From Rhodamnia argentea (taxonomy: Eukaryota; Streptophyta; Magnoliopsida; Myrtales; Myrtaceae): DNA of 64,000 nt. A program made the position numbers and the translations under genes. The notes beneath the pieces were generated by a model. It saw only the letters and a list, made by a program, of their open reading frames with translations, made no database searches and was not told the origin of the DNA. The stretch lies in contig NC_063155.1 in assembly GCF_020921035.1 (NCBI RefSeq), forward strand, positions 25,599,294-25,663,293. The letters are read 5' to 3'. Positions 12,925 to 24,829 of the stretch are shown here, one piece after another. The first letter of the stretch is position 1, and each line of letters begins with the position of its first letter.

Positions 12925-13905
12925 AAGCCATAAAAAATCCTTCAACTGTGGCCACTGTGATTTTAAATTATGTCTATCGTGATATATTTATCATAAATTT
13001 TTTTTAGGAACACAAAAAGCCCTAAATTTATACTTATATGGCATATTTATCTCAAATTTATTTCAGTCTGACACATTTATTTTAAACTTTTTCTTGTGAC
13101 ACCAAAAATTCGTGTAAGAAAAAAATAATTCGAGGCATGGGTGTAAGTTTGGGGATTTTGGTGCCAAATGTTGTTGGAGTTGATGAATACTTCGGGGACC
13201 CTTGTTTCTCACATTGAACACGCTCACGTGAGTTTAGGGAAACCGAAGTATGATTTGGCGACATGTGATCCCTACGCATGAAATGCGAGGGTTTGGGGAT
13301 AGCACCCTTGACACGGGTGTCTCTTTGCCCGATGAGCGGGCGGGGGTTTCGCTCCCCGGTGAGCGGACGATTGCCTCCCTCACCGATGAGCGGGAGGGGG
13401 TTCGGGGGTAGTACCCTCGACACGAGTGTCCCGCTACCTGGTCGGTGACCGGGAATTCCGCTTCCTGGTGAACGGACGATTACCCCGCTCGCCGGTGAGC
13501 GGGCGGGCGGCGCCCTCGAAACCTCAATGAGTTTGGACTTTTGTTCAAATTAGCTCATTTATTGAGAGATTAAAGGGGTTTCAGATAGATTATATTTTTG
13601 GCCCGTTTATGGCATATATATATTTACTCGTTTTTGGGCGATCATTGTAACGAGTTGTGCGGCAGTAAACCAAAATCATAGTGAAATCTTTTTGCAGGAT
13701 GTAGCCCTATTCTGGGGTGAATCTGGATAAACCGTGCGTCATCTATTTTTCTTTTATTATTTGTGCGATCGTTTCGAATTGGTTTATGATATATCTCTTC
13801 AAATGTATCACACGAATATAAATTTGAAATTTTTTATGTCACAAAAAAATTGAAAAAATAAATTACAGTGGACAAAATTTAGGATATTTGACGATTATTT
13901 CCATA
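12925..13905. mobile_element. Inverted-arm element with internal GC-rich minisatellite
   Basis: The left arm (about 12945-13110) runs from 'ggccactgtgattttaa' through 'cttgtgacacc'. The right arm (about 13790-13885) carries the reverse complement of this, 'ttatgtcacaaaa' through 'aaattacagtggac'. Between the arms lies GC-rich DNA with two copies of a unit of about 105 bp at 13291-13502. It resembles a non-autonomous DNA transposon that has picked up or grown a minisatellite. The 113-codon minus frame inside (13082-13423) consists of the repeats and is not taken as a gene. Confidence 0.5.
13291..13502. repeat. GC-rich minisatellite, two units of about 105 bp
   Basis: Each unit runs from 'gggggtagtaccctcgacac' (or its variant) through shorter sub-repeats 'gatgagcgggcggggg' and 'ggtgagcggacgatt'. 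The sub-repeats recur four to five times, so the array has two levels of repetition. It sits inside the inverted-arm element. Confidence 0.6.
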
Positions 13906-16900
13906 AATTATTTGGAGGGACCCACGTTGACCATGAAACAAAGACAAAGAACTAATGGCGGAGTGGTTGGGAAACCTGTGTTGTACCGTACTCCTTTTCT
14001 TTATTGAAAAGGACCAGCATAGACGATCTGGCATGGAACAACAGCTGGCCTAAGGCACTGGGCAGTCTTTCACTTCGCACGAGGACGCCGTCCTCTTTTG
14101 AATTTTCTACCCTCTTCTTGTCTTGTCCTCTCTTTATATCTGACAACATTTGGTGCGGTTTTTTGCATTTATTTTTTGGTTTTTCTTTGAATTTTCCGAC
14201 GAATTAACCTTTTCGAATTGATAATCAAACTTTCATTATGTTGTATATTTCGACTCTTTCCAAATATGCTGAGAATAACATTTACAGTCCACCGCAAATC
14301 TTTCTCGCAATTTTTAACATTAAGATACTTTGTTTGATTTAGACAGCAAGTCAAATACGGACTTTTTGATTGGATTAAAATCAAACCAAACGTGCGAACC
14401 TGAAAGGTACTCTCCGTGTTTCGGCCTAATGCTACTGAAGAGATATATGGGTTTTAATTTTTCTTCTTAAGATTAGCTTGTTCTCCAATAAACAAAGCCC
14501 CGTTGAATTGCAATCACACATGATCGTGAGTTAGAGGTATAGCTAGGCTTGAAATACGGATGAAAAGATGCATCCTCAGCTCTGGCCTGAACTGGTCCCG
14601 CAGCGGGCCGAGTGGCCACCTCCATTATTGGGCAATCGACTAGACACGGCGGGTTACCCGTCATTGCTAGATTTTGGCACTCGGACTTGTCCGGGTTGTT
14701 TCACACTTTCAGAGGTATTGTCTATGCTTTGAATGCCTATCTTGACCATGAATTCGTACATCTACAATTCGAACCATTTCGTGCATTGATTTGAATCGGG
14801 CATTTGTCAAATTGAGCTCAAATTATGGACAATCTACCTAATGACGGGGAACTCATTTATCAACCACTGACAGTCACCGAATTATTTGGAAGGTCGCATC
14901 CGTGCAATAAAACTATCCCCCACGAGGGAAGGCCATTTCAAACACCCCAACACAAGACCGGGCCTACCAGTAATAAGGCGCGGCAACCTTTGGCAGTGCT
15001 CCAACAAGCAAACGAAAACGAAAGCCACTGCCACCAACAAAGTCACTGCTTGTTCACTCGAACTTATGGGCGTGCAATTTCTACTTGTTCACCATCCGCG
15101 AAGGGCGACGGATCCGAAGGTTTGGAAAAAAAATGATTTTCCCCACACGAGATTGGTCGGAAAAGGGTCCCCGATTTCCAGTTCATGTGCACCGCATGGT
15201 AATTGTTGTTATTGTCTCTAGTCCTCGCTTGAAGCAAAATTGGATTTGACCCGACGAAGCTGATTGGAATTTGCGTAACCTGTTGCGCTCCGGAGCCACT
15301 TAACCTTCGCCTCAAATCTAGAATCATGAAGAAAAGGTCTATACCCACGTAAGGGTAATCCCCGAACAATTCGATGCTAGAGCCTAGAGGAACAAAGAAT
15401 TTGGACAAAGAATCCGGACAATTTGCCCAAAACAAGAACAACTCTGTGCTGTTCTGATGCGAACGGTTGAAACCCTTGTGGATTTTTACTGGGGTTTTGG
15501 CTCGATCTCTTTGATTCTGTCTTTTGCCAAACTTGGTGGCGCTTCTGGTGTCGTCGCGTTTAAGCGTCCGTTTACTTAACGCCAAAGGCTCTTTGCCTTG
15601 GAGTGACTGGGCCAGCAGTTGGAGACTCGAATTCAAATGATTCGGTAAGATGGCCTTATCGACAGCTCTCTAGTCTTTTGCACGACAGAATAACAACTGG
15701 CCTCGGAGGAGCTTGTAGGCCATTGATTCGATTGCGTGAACATCCGAAAGGACCCCATCATTGTACCTCAAAAAATGTCAGTAACGTGTCCTCGACATTT
15801 CGTTTTTACGGCGTTAAGTATGTGATTTTAATGAAACTTTCTCTCGTGTACTCTTCCTCGACCTAATCACTTTCATGTTGCATTTTATCCACATGATATT
15901 GGAGTCTTATAATTTATCGGGTATTCGTTGCTCTTACTTCCCATATCAAGAACCAACACCCCCCTTTCAGTTCTCCGTTCCGATGTAAACGCCTTGTGTT
16001 TGAAGTTAATTGATGCCACGTGTACGCTCGTAAAAATGAACCATATGAATATGAAAATGCTATATTCGAAGATAAATGACCATTAAGTTTATTCGTCAAG
16101 TTCCCAATATTCCAATGAAAATGACAATGTCTTTTGGGCTAAACGAGATCCCATTAGTTATTTCTTTACAATCACACCTCGAGGGGGTTTAAACGACAGG
16201 TCACCAAAGCGTCCGTCCAACGCTCGATCAAACAAAGACAAATAAACAAAAGATCCAAAACAGACAACGATGGAGGATCTTTTGCCTCCCATTTTCTTGA
16301 TGCGATCCGGCCGAGCACATTGTAATTGACCAACCTTCTAACCTCTTGCTTGATGCGATCTCCGGCATGAGTTTGGTGAAGAAAGCGAGGGAAAAAAAAA
16401 GAATCGAGTTTGTTGAGAATGAGGATGGGATAAAATATTAACGTTACCATCAAAATTTCCTTTTAGTAGTAAATTTTTGAGAAAATACTCCAATATTTTA
16501 AAAAAAGAAAAGAAAAAAAAATTGAGAGTCGAGATAAAACATAATTCGGTGTTGATCAGGTGGCACATAGCCTGAACGCACTACCACAATTGAGAAACAT
16601 GGCGTTTTCTCATTAATATCATATCGAGCCGTTATCGTCTATTTGTTAATCCCGCTTCTTATATGACTAGAAAACAGATTTTCTTAATTTTTAAGGAATC
16701 GCACAAGATGTTACTAGCTCAAAAGCCACGTGGTATGAATGAAAACTTAAGTTTTTGAATCGAACATAATATAAGCGCGTAATTCTCTTGACATGTAATT
16801 GATAAAATCGCGAACATAAAACCTCCATCCATTTACATATCCATGTGCCACGTATGTCGTCATCTCCGAAATTATCTCTTTAATGTTCAATTCGAAGAGA

Positions 16901-17586
16901 AGTGTTCCGAATATTATGATCGATTTGTAAAATGGATATCGACAAGTGATTTCTTAATTCGAGATCGGCGTATCGATTATCTTACAAATCGACGGCAGTA
17001 TATTTAGTTCCGATCGATTTTTAAAACGTCCGTAGCACCCATCGTTTTTAAGCGCGTAGAAGGATTCCATCCTCATTTTAACGAAATTAGTTCATCTAAT
17101 ATTCCTTGCCAGATTATATTGATCATATAAATCTGAGAAATCATTGAGTAAACTTAATATAAAAACGAAATGAATTTGGACCGTCCGTTTGGTCAAATCC
17201 ATACGAGAGTCATCATAATAAAGAGAGTCGAGTTTGCCGGATATCACGTGCGTGTAATTGACTCGGACCGGACGCGTCGGGGAATCGGAGTCGTCAGGTG
17301 GTTGACAAATCACACGCTGCCACGTGTGAAGTAATTTGTAGCCGCGGCATAATTCAGATGCCTCCCGGGCGGGGCCCCGTCGACAAACTGCCTGGGCCGC
17401 GTGCACCTTTCGTCAAAATTGACTTCCGGTTTGCGTCGTTCCCTCGGAATAACTCCATCCAACGGTAGTTCGGGTTCCAAAAACATACTCTCTCTGCAAA
17501 GAATATTATTCGCGAGCTGCTCTAACCATTTTTTCTCTCTCTAGAGCTAAATGGTGATAGCGAAGAGGTGATCGCAGCGAGCGAGC

Positions 17587-17621
<35 letters not shown>

Positions 17622-17626
17622 GAGAC
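13906..17626. other. Intergenic DNA with one unexplained long frame
   Basis: No gene was recognised. The longest frame is 190 codons on the minus strand at 15064-15636. It begins MNSSLQLLAQSLQGKEPLAL, is rich in S, R and N, has no domain I know, and overlaps plus-strand frames of 103 and 111 codons. It may be chance or a remnant of an old repeat. From about 17300 the base composition rises toward the promoter and leader of the DUF1336 gene. Confidence 0.5.
17580..17626 (+). repeat. GA microsatellite in the 5' leader of the DUF1336 gene
   Basis: A run of about 14 GA dinucleotides flanked by 'gagcgagcg' lies within 15 bp of the ATG at 17627. GA-rich leaders are common in plant genes and are binding sites for BPC/GAGA-type factors; a role here is an inference. 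Confidence 0.75.
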
Positions 17627-20600
17627 ATGGGAGCGTGCGTATCGACGCCTCAGGAGTGCGTCCGAGGGCGATTGAGGTCGTCGAAGAAGAAGGCTCACAA
17701 GAGGAGGACGAAGGTCAAGAGGAGGGTCGGGTCGCGCTTGTCCGATGGATCGCTGGACAGGATCGATCGGTCCAGACCTCGCGATCACTCTTTCAACAAT
17801 CCTTCTTTCCAAGGTATTCTTCGTCTCCCCATTTCTCTTTGTTCGGAGTGTTTTGAGTCTGATGTTTGGTTGAGATGAGGTGGATTTGATCGGAGCTTGC
17901 GAGCTTTTGAGTTCAGCATTGCTTTGGAAATTGGATTGCGGTGATCGGATTTTCGCTTTTGTTCTGGATTCGTTTGTTTCAGTCGTCTCATTGCAGGGGA
18001 AGTGATTTTGGTTCAGTTTTGTGGTCTCGATTAGAGGAGAGGTTTGGATCGATTGGACTCTGTTTGTGGAACTGTTAGGATCGCGGTCAATGTTTTGCCA
18101 TGATTTTTGTATGGGGCGAAGGGTGAGCGAGTGGCCTTTGGGAGTTGCAATTCGGGCAGTGGGTGCCAGTTAGTGTGTTATTGGCTCCGATTATCATGGG
18201 TGAAATCTATTTGCTTGGAGAGGTTGCTGGTGTAAGAATGTTATAGTGATTCGGTGGTTTTTATTTTCCTGACTAGATCCGCATGCAAGTCTAGCAATCA
18301 ACCGGTGATTAGCTATCAGATAAATTTGTTCAAGCACGAGTATGGATTGTCTCTCACTAATTGGGACTTCCAAGCATCGTCTTCTCATGTATGATAATGG
18401 AGAAAATTGGCAAGGACTTCTGGGCGACTGAACATTGTACTTTTATGAAAAAAGAAAATGGATTTATGAGCTAAGTTGGTACCATAGGACATCAAGCCAT
18501 GGATTAATTGATTGTAGATAATTATTTCCCCTGATGGTGTAAAATCATACCTGCATTTTCTTAAGAGTATCAGTGAGCGGCTGGTAGAGTCTTGACTTGC
18601 TCATGAATGAAAAGGACAATATGAAAATCGGTTTTGAAGTCTCTGCCAGAAGGTTAGCTGAGAACTGATCAGTTCAATCGTCTTCTGCAAATTTTTCGTC
18701 TGTCTAATTTGAATGATTTCAGCTCTCTGTGAGAACTGCCTGTTGAGTCTTCTATTTGGCCTGAACTTGAACTTGCTAATGCTATTGATTGTTGTAATGC
18801 CATAAATAGCGTAGAAGCTTCTGCTTTGTTGAAAGAGCCTGCTATTCTGGAAATAATGCGTAGAGTGGATTCGCTAAAACTTGGAGTGCTTTAGTGCCAT
18901 CAACTGCGCTCTTTGCTACTATTCTTTTGCTATTGTTGTCATAATTAAGGACAACTACTGGATCATAAATCGAAGTGTTCTGATGATTTCTGGTTGTTAT
19001 AAGCACAACCTCAAATCATTAAATGGTCATGGTGAGTTCATAGCACTGGGTGGTAACTGATATGAATTATATGCAAGTTGTCGTCCACTCGGAAAGACAT
19101 GGAACTTTGTTAGGCTAGCAGCAGAAGTCTCAGTCTAAAACTAAAATTGTAATTCATATGTTGTATGCCAAGTGGGATGTGAGTTCAGACCAAAAGTGGG
19201 ATGTCAATTATAAGAGGTAACGATAACTATGTTAGAGATCTTTCAGTAAAAGGGACAGATAATAAGGAATGATTCTTGAATTCCCCTATGTGAAATCTTG
19301 GAGACGGGGAATGAGAGCAAATACAGATGATGTTGCCATCAATCCTTTGGATTGCTCTGTTAGGTCGATGTTGAAGACTGGAATTAGTAGAACTTGCTGG
19401 CTGTTACACTTATCCCAATGTACTTATAAAAACAAGGTGGGTCCAAAAATCATTAAGGAGAGTGGAAGTCCCATGGATCTGCAGCTAAAAATGATGAGTG
19501 TTGTCTTTCTCCACATTTACATTTCAATACTTCCAATGTTGTGTTTTCTCTTATTATCTCTGCCTTTTCCATCTCCAAGCAATACCTCATTTTAGGTATT
19601 ATCTTTCTAGTGAATCTGCAAATGCATTATCAATGATGCCTTTGAACATTATGCAGTCGATTTTGTTGTTCACTGTGTCTAAGCTACTTACAACAAAATT
19701 TGTCCTGAAACCATGATATTGAAATTTCTTGCATCTTAAGGCTAAAGATGTGGAAAAAGGATACAATTTAAAATGCTCTGGATTGATTTATTTCCCTTCA
19801 AGCCCTTTTCGTACAAAGCGAATATAACTTTCTTCCCAAGTCCTTTCCCTTCAAGTCCTTTCCTTATGAGCCGAATTTAACTTTCTTCCCTAGTATCAAA
19901 CATTTTTCGAAGGACCATTGGGTCATCTAATCTACTTTCTAAACATCAAACCTTCCATAATTGATTGACTAATCTCATACATTGGAATTTTGTTATGATT
20001 GTGATTAAGCAGTCTTATCTGACTAAGTTATTATTTGAGAATTTTCTTTTCTTCATCTTCGTCTTTGTCTACATTGTTGTTCTTCTATACTGGGGCACCA
20101 GGTGGACTGGAACTTTCTTCATGTTACTCCTTTTAATTTATTGGTCCGCTATCTTTTGTCTTTCCATGCCTCATAATAGCACTTTTTGCTCTTTGACTGC
20201 ATTTCTAGCATTTTTGTGCTGCTTTTATATTGATTTCACAGCCTTTCTATGATGGATGCAATTTCCGTCCTAGATTTAAGGATACATTTGTTATTTTTTT
20301 CCTCCTTTTTGGGCTTAGATTGATTATTCCTGGGTCTTCTCCTTTTTGTCATTATCGTGTTACCTGTATGGTACCTGCAGGAAGCATTGAGGAATCATGG
20401 TATGACTCGATGGCAATTTTTGAGTCAGACTGTGATGAAGACTACAAGAGTGTCGCAGATGGTATGATGCATGGACATGTTTTAGTTGTGTTGTAACAAT
20501 GAACATCGTTCTTTTATCCAATGGCCGAGGCTCTATCGTTATGCTTTGCAGATGTACTGTCTCTAAGTGGCTTTGAAGGTGTATCTAGACTAAGCACTGC

Positions 20601-23532
20601 ATCATTAAAGGATTCCATGCACGGAGAAAGTAATGCCAGCTTACAACACGTGTCTTCTCTAGATTACGTGCATAAACCAGGCGATATGTCAACTGGAAAT
20701 TCTGCCCTCAACTCTGCTAGCGAGGTTGCTAAGAGCTCTGCACATCATGTCCTGAATTTGGATGACACTGACAGCCACTATAAATCATGTGAACATCCAA
20801 GTGAAGCTAAGAAACCTGTTTTTCTCGATGATATATCATCTGGTGATGAAAATTCTGGAAAGGAGGAAGGACTCCTGGATAACTGTGGAATTATACCCAG
20901 CAATTGTCTTCCTTGTCTAGCTTCAACTGTTCCATCTATTGAAAAGAGAAGATCACTAAGCTCCAGTCCTCCAAGTGCGAGAAAAAAGTCTTCATCTAAA
21001 CTTTCCTTCAAATGGAAGGATGCACACAATAATGGCACTCTTTGTGAGTACAACTACCTTCTTCTGCTTTTGACATAGGAAAAAATAAGCAAGCATTCTG
21101 TGCAGTATCTTTTGCTTCTTTGAGGAGATTATTCCCTACTGAAATTTCCTGCTTTTCAGATATAATTTATTTAAAAAAAAATCTTCAACTGCAATTTCCT
21201 ATTATAGGGTTTCCGTTTTCCGCCTTAATTGGTCCATAGAATGACTATTGTGGTTATTGTAACCTGTATTACATAAGTTAGGAAAAATTAAATTGTTCGA
21301 CCTATAACAATTTTCCTTTTGTTTTCAGTTTCGTCAAAGACGCTTCTCCAGAGGCCCATAGCAGGTTCCCAGGTCCCATTTTGCCCTATTGAAAAGAAAA
21401 TGTCTGATTGTTGGTCACTTATTGAGCCAAATTCCTTTAAAGTTCGAGGCGAGAATTATTTAAGGTAATACTTACAAGTGGAAGATATTAGATGCCATCA
21501 TTCTGAGGACAGTTTTATTAGTTATTTTATGCCGTCCTAATCGTAGTGCAGCAACCTGTCGAACAATCAGCAAGTTGAGGCAAATGCAGTTATTGCTGAA
21601 GAAAAATGTTAGATCAATTGTTGATCTTGGTTACTTCACTGTATTTATATTGATGACATTGTGTGGCAGGGACAAGAAGAAAGATTTTGCTTCAAATCAC
21701 GCTGCCTATTATCCACTTGGGGTAGATGTATTCTTAACTCAGCGCAAAATAGATCATATAGCTCGATGCGTAGAACTCCCTGCTATCAGCTCTTTTGGGA
21801 AACTCCCACCCATCCTTGTTGTTAACGTTCAGGTATCTTTACCTTTTCTAGGGACTGCTCTCACTACCTCTACTTTTTGTCTACACCTCCTTATCTCTAT
21901 CCTTCATATGTTTGTCGGTCACTAATATCGGCCCTTCAAATTGTTAGATGAATGAGCTGTTAAAGCTTTGGGAAACGCTTTGTAGCACGGCCATCTTCAT
22001 CCATTGAGCTAATTGCTTTAAGAAAATTTATCTTGGGTTCTGCAGTCGTAAGATTGCCATTTCTTTTGTGTGCAAGACCTAATGGAGCCTTTTGAGCACA
22101 TATTTGCATTGTTGTCCTGCAGTCATATAATAGCCATTGTTTTCTTGTCAAAGAAGTAACAGAGCTTCTTTTTTCGAACAGATACCCTTATACCCAGCCA
22201 CAATTTTTCAGAGTGAAACTGATGGGGAAGGAATGAGTTTTGTGTTGTACTTTAAGCTTTCGGATAACTATGCAAAGGAGCTTTCACCGCATTTTCAAGA
22301 AAGTATTATGGTAAGACGCATGCCTGCTCTTTGTTCTCAGTAGGTCTTGCTGATAATCTGTTTCTATTAGTATTTCCTTTGAAGTGTGGCTCAGGCATTT
22401 ATTTCAGTGATACATGCAAAGAAAATATAGTTTTTTCGCCTTTGTATCAAGTACTTTAGGTAGAATGAAATTCAGTGCATAATCAGAGGTATATTAACCC
22501 AAAAGTCTTCTGGTGCATTTATATACATTTATTTTGAATTCAAGTTTGGATAAAATCTTCTGGACACTTCAATTGACTTTTGCTTTTTTGAAAGGTCTAA
22601 TCGATTTTAACCATTTTCTTTATGTCTTGTCTCCATTTTCCTCATAGTAGAAGTTAATTGATGATGAGGTCGAAAAGGTCAGAAGTTTTCCTATGGATAC
22701 TATTGTCCCTTTCCGGGAAAGATTAAAGATATTGGGCCGTGTTGCAAATGTGGAAGATCTGCACCTGAGTGCAGCTGAGAGGAAGCTTATGCAGGCGTAT
22801 AATGAAAAACCAGTCCTTTCACGCCCACAGCACGTGTTTTACCCCGTAAGTCATTTCTCAACTAGCTATACTGATTCTGATATTTAGATGGAACTGTTGA
22901 TTTATGTCATTGGACACCCTTGTCTGATTGATGGATGGCAACTGTCCTGAAGTCTTATGTCCTTTCCCTTTAGTTATAACCTCTTCTCAAGTCAGACCTT
23001 AGGTCAAGGTTGGATAGCACTATTACTTGTCGCGGATAACACCTTATACTTTTCATCTTGCTGTCTTTCTCGAAAGGTCGCCCTTAGGAATTAAGCCCGA
23101 GAGTTCTGTGTGTATGCGACCTCGTGGCAAGCTCTCTACAGCAACTCTAGGATCCCTGTTCTGCAGAAATGAGCTGTCTAATGTTTCCTATTGGGATGCT
23201 TTCTTATGTTGTCTGCAAAACGAACTTTGTACAGGGAGAAAATTACTTGGAGATCGATCTGGATATGCATAGGTTCAGTTACATCTCCAGGAAAGGTTTT
23301 GAAGCGTTCCTAGACAGATTAAAGCTCTGCATCTTGGACGTCGGCCTCACAATTCAGGCAAGTTGATTTCTCTGCAGTAAATTCGCTACTGTGTTATACC
23401 TTCATACTTATGTATTCCATTTCTTGCCGGGTCCTGAAACAGGGGAACAAGGCTGAAGAGTTGCCAGAGCAGGTCTTATGCTGTGTCAGACTAAACGGAA
23501 TTGACTACAAGAATTATCAACGACTGGGTTAA
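17627..23532 (+). CDS. CW14 / EDR2-like protein with DUF1336 (EDR2_C) domain
   Basis: Exons are 17627-17813, 20381-20461, 20552-21043, 21329-21464, 21670-21832, 22182-22310, 22651-22845, 23235-23357 and 23443-23532, giving 531 residues in one frame. The start MGACVSTPQ has Gly2 and Cys4 as for N-myristoylation and palmitoylation, followed by a Lys/Arg-rich stretch, so the protein is probably membrane-associated. A Ser-rich linker (about residues 90-250) leads to the C-terminal DUF1336 domain, which is homologous to the end of ENHANCED DISEASE RESISTANCE 2. Recognisable family phrases include [36 protein letters not shown] and [19 protein letters not shown]. The intron after 23357 starts with GC ('cag|gcaagt'). 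The first intron is long, 2.57 kb. The biochemical role of DUF1336 proteins outside EDR2 is not settled. The family call is firm; the CW14 assignment rests on recall of Arabidopsis At1g59650 and At1g10410. Confidence 0.9.
19794..19893. repeat. Tandem duplication of about 53 bp in intron 1 of the DUF1336 gene
   Basis: Two adjacent imperfect copies run from 'cccttcaagcccttttc' through 'aactttcttccc'. The second starts near 19847. No function is evident. Confidence 0.75.
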
Positions 23533-24682
23533 GTCAGGTTCAAGATACCCTTTAACCTATAAATTGGTTAAATGTCGCGAGTCTCTCAGTAGTCTTGTCA
23601 CTCGCATAAGTGACCAACTAAATAATAAAGAAAAAAAGCTGATCTTCTATATTTTCATGCTTGTGGTCTGAGAATCTTCTTTGCCGCTACCAAGTCCCAA
23701 GTGAGGTGCTCGTGTCGTGCTCGCAAAATTTCAAGTTCGCTGATGCTACTTATGCTGCTTCCGAACCTCTAGGCCATCGTGACCGACTCTGCGTCTCAAA
23801 TGCTCTTTCCCCCTCTCTGAAAACTCGAGTCTTTCCTTGCAATGGTCGAATGAAGGTAAGGTCCGCCGATGCATTCTCAATAATCAGGAATCATAAACAA
23901 CGACTTAGCTTTCTCTCTCCCGTATGTTTGCGAGCACTAGCTAAAAGCAAAGGTTATGCGGTCATGACGGCAAGAGTCGCGGACTAAGGGGACGGATGTT
24001 TACCATCCAAACAGTCGCGCATTCGCAGCCTTTTTCCATCACTTCCTTCCACGCTCTGCCGACATAAGAACATTAAGTAACGACGCCAAGACCGATTGAG
24101 GTCATGGGCCAGCATGGTACACAATCTTCCCCCCTGTCTTTATTTACTTGCTTTTTCATTCCTCTCTCCAACTTCTAGTAAACTCTACAGAAGATTGTTT
24201 CCAGATCGACCGCCATTTTACGGGCAGCAAATTCTTGAAAACGTGCCGGGGCCGCAAAGTCAAAGCTGAGAGATGTGTCACTGTTTTAGTAGGCGAGGCC
24301 TTCTACTTCCAATATGCTCTTTTTTTTTTTTTTTTTTCCATCGTCTCGTCCCCCCTTGCTTGGCTCCTCGACTTTATCTATGAAAGAATACCGTTCTATA
24401 CCTTCCTCGCTATTTCCTCAGCTGGATCTTATTGTTCGAGGTAGTCTCGAAGAAACCGTACGAAATGAACAGAAATGAAACATAAAAAGAAAATTCACTT
24501 GACAGGGGAAACAGAAAAAAGAAAATAGCCTAAAGATCCAAAATGCTGATGAGGCCATGCATCATTCCTAATGCTCAAAACCTCCAAGCTTTGATCTTCT
24601 TCTTCGTTTCTTCTCCGCACCTCGTTCTCCACTTCAAACTTTGAGAGTTACCCCTACGAGGAACAAATTCGATAGTGTTAGT

Positions 24683-24716
<34 letters not shown>

Positions 24717-24829
24717 GGAATGCGCATGTCCGCTCCTTGAGTGAGACTGATATGTATGGGTGATCGGGGCCACTTGATTAGAAGATGATGAAAAACAAGA
24801 AAGTGTGATACCTTGATAGATTGCCCAAG
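23533..24829. other. Tail-to-tail gap between the DUF1336 gene and EXO84A
   Basis: This gap holds the 3' regions of two convergent genes. A 108-codon plus frame at 23661-23987 begins with TTG rather than ATG and has no recognisable domain, so it is not annotated. A 15-bp or longer poly-T lies near 24320 and a CT microsatellite at 24686-24716. Confidence 0.6.
24686..24716. repeat. CT dinucleotide microsatellite
   Basis: About 15 CT units lie just downstream of the EXO84A stop codon on the opposite strand, so its transcript would carry a GA run in the 3' region. Confidence 0.85.

Noticed and set aside
15064-15636. 190-codon minus frame as a gene
   Set aside because: No recognisable domain, no splice context and strong competing frames; kept only as a finding.
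23661-23987. 108-codon plus frame after the DUF1336 gene
   Set aside because: It starts with TTG and has no domain; most likely 3' region.
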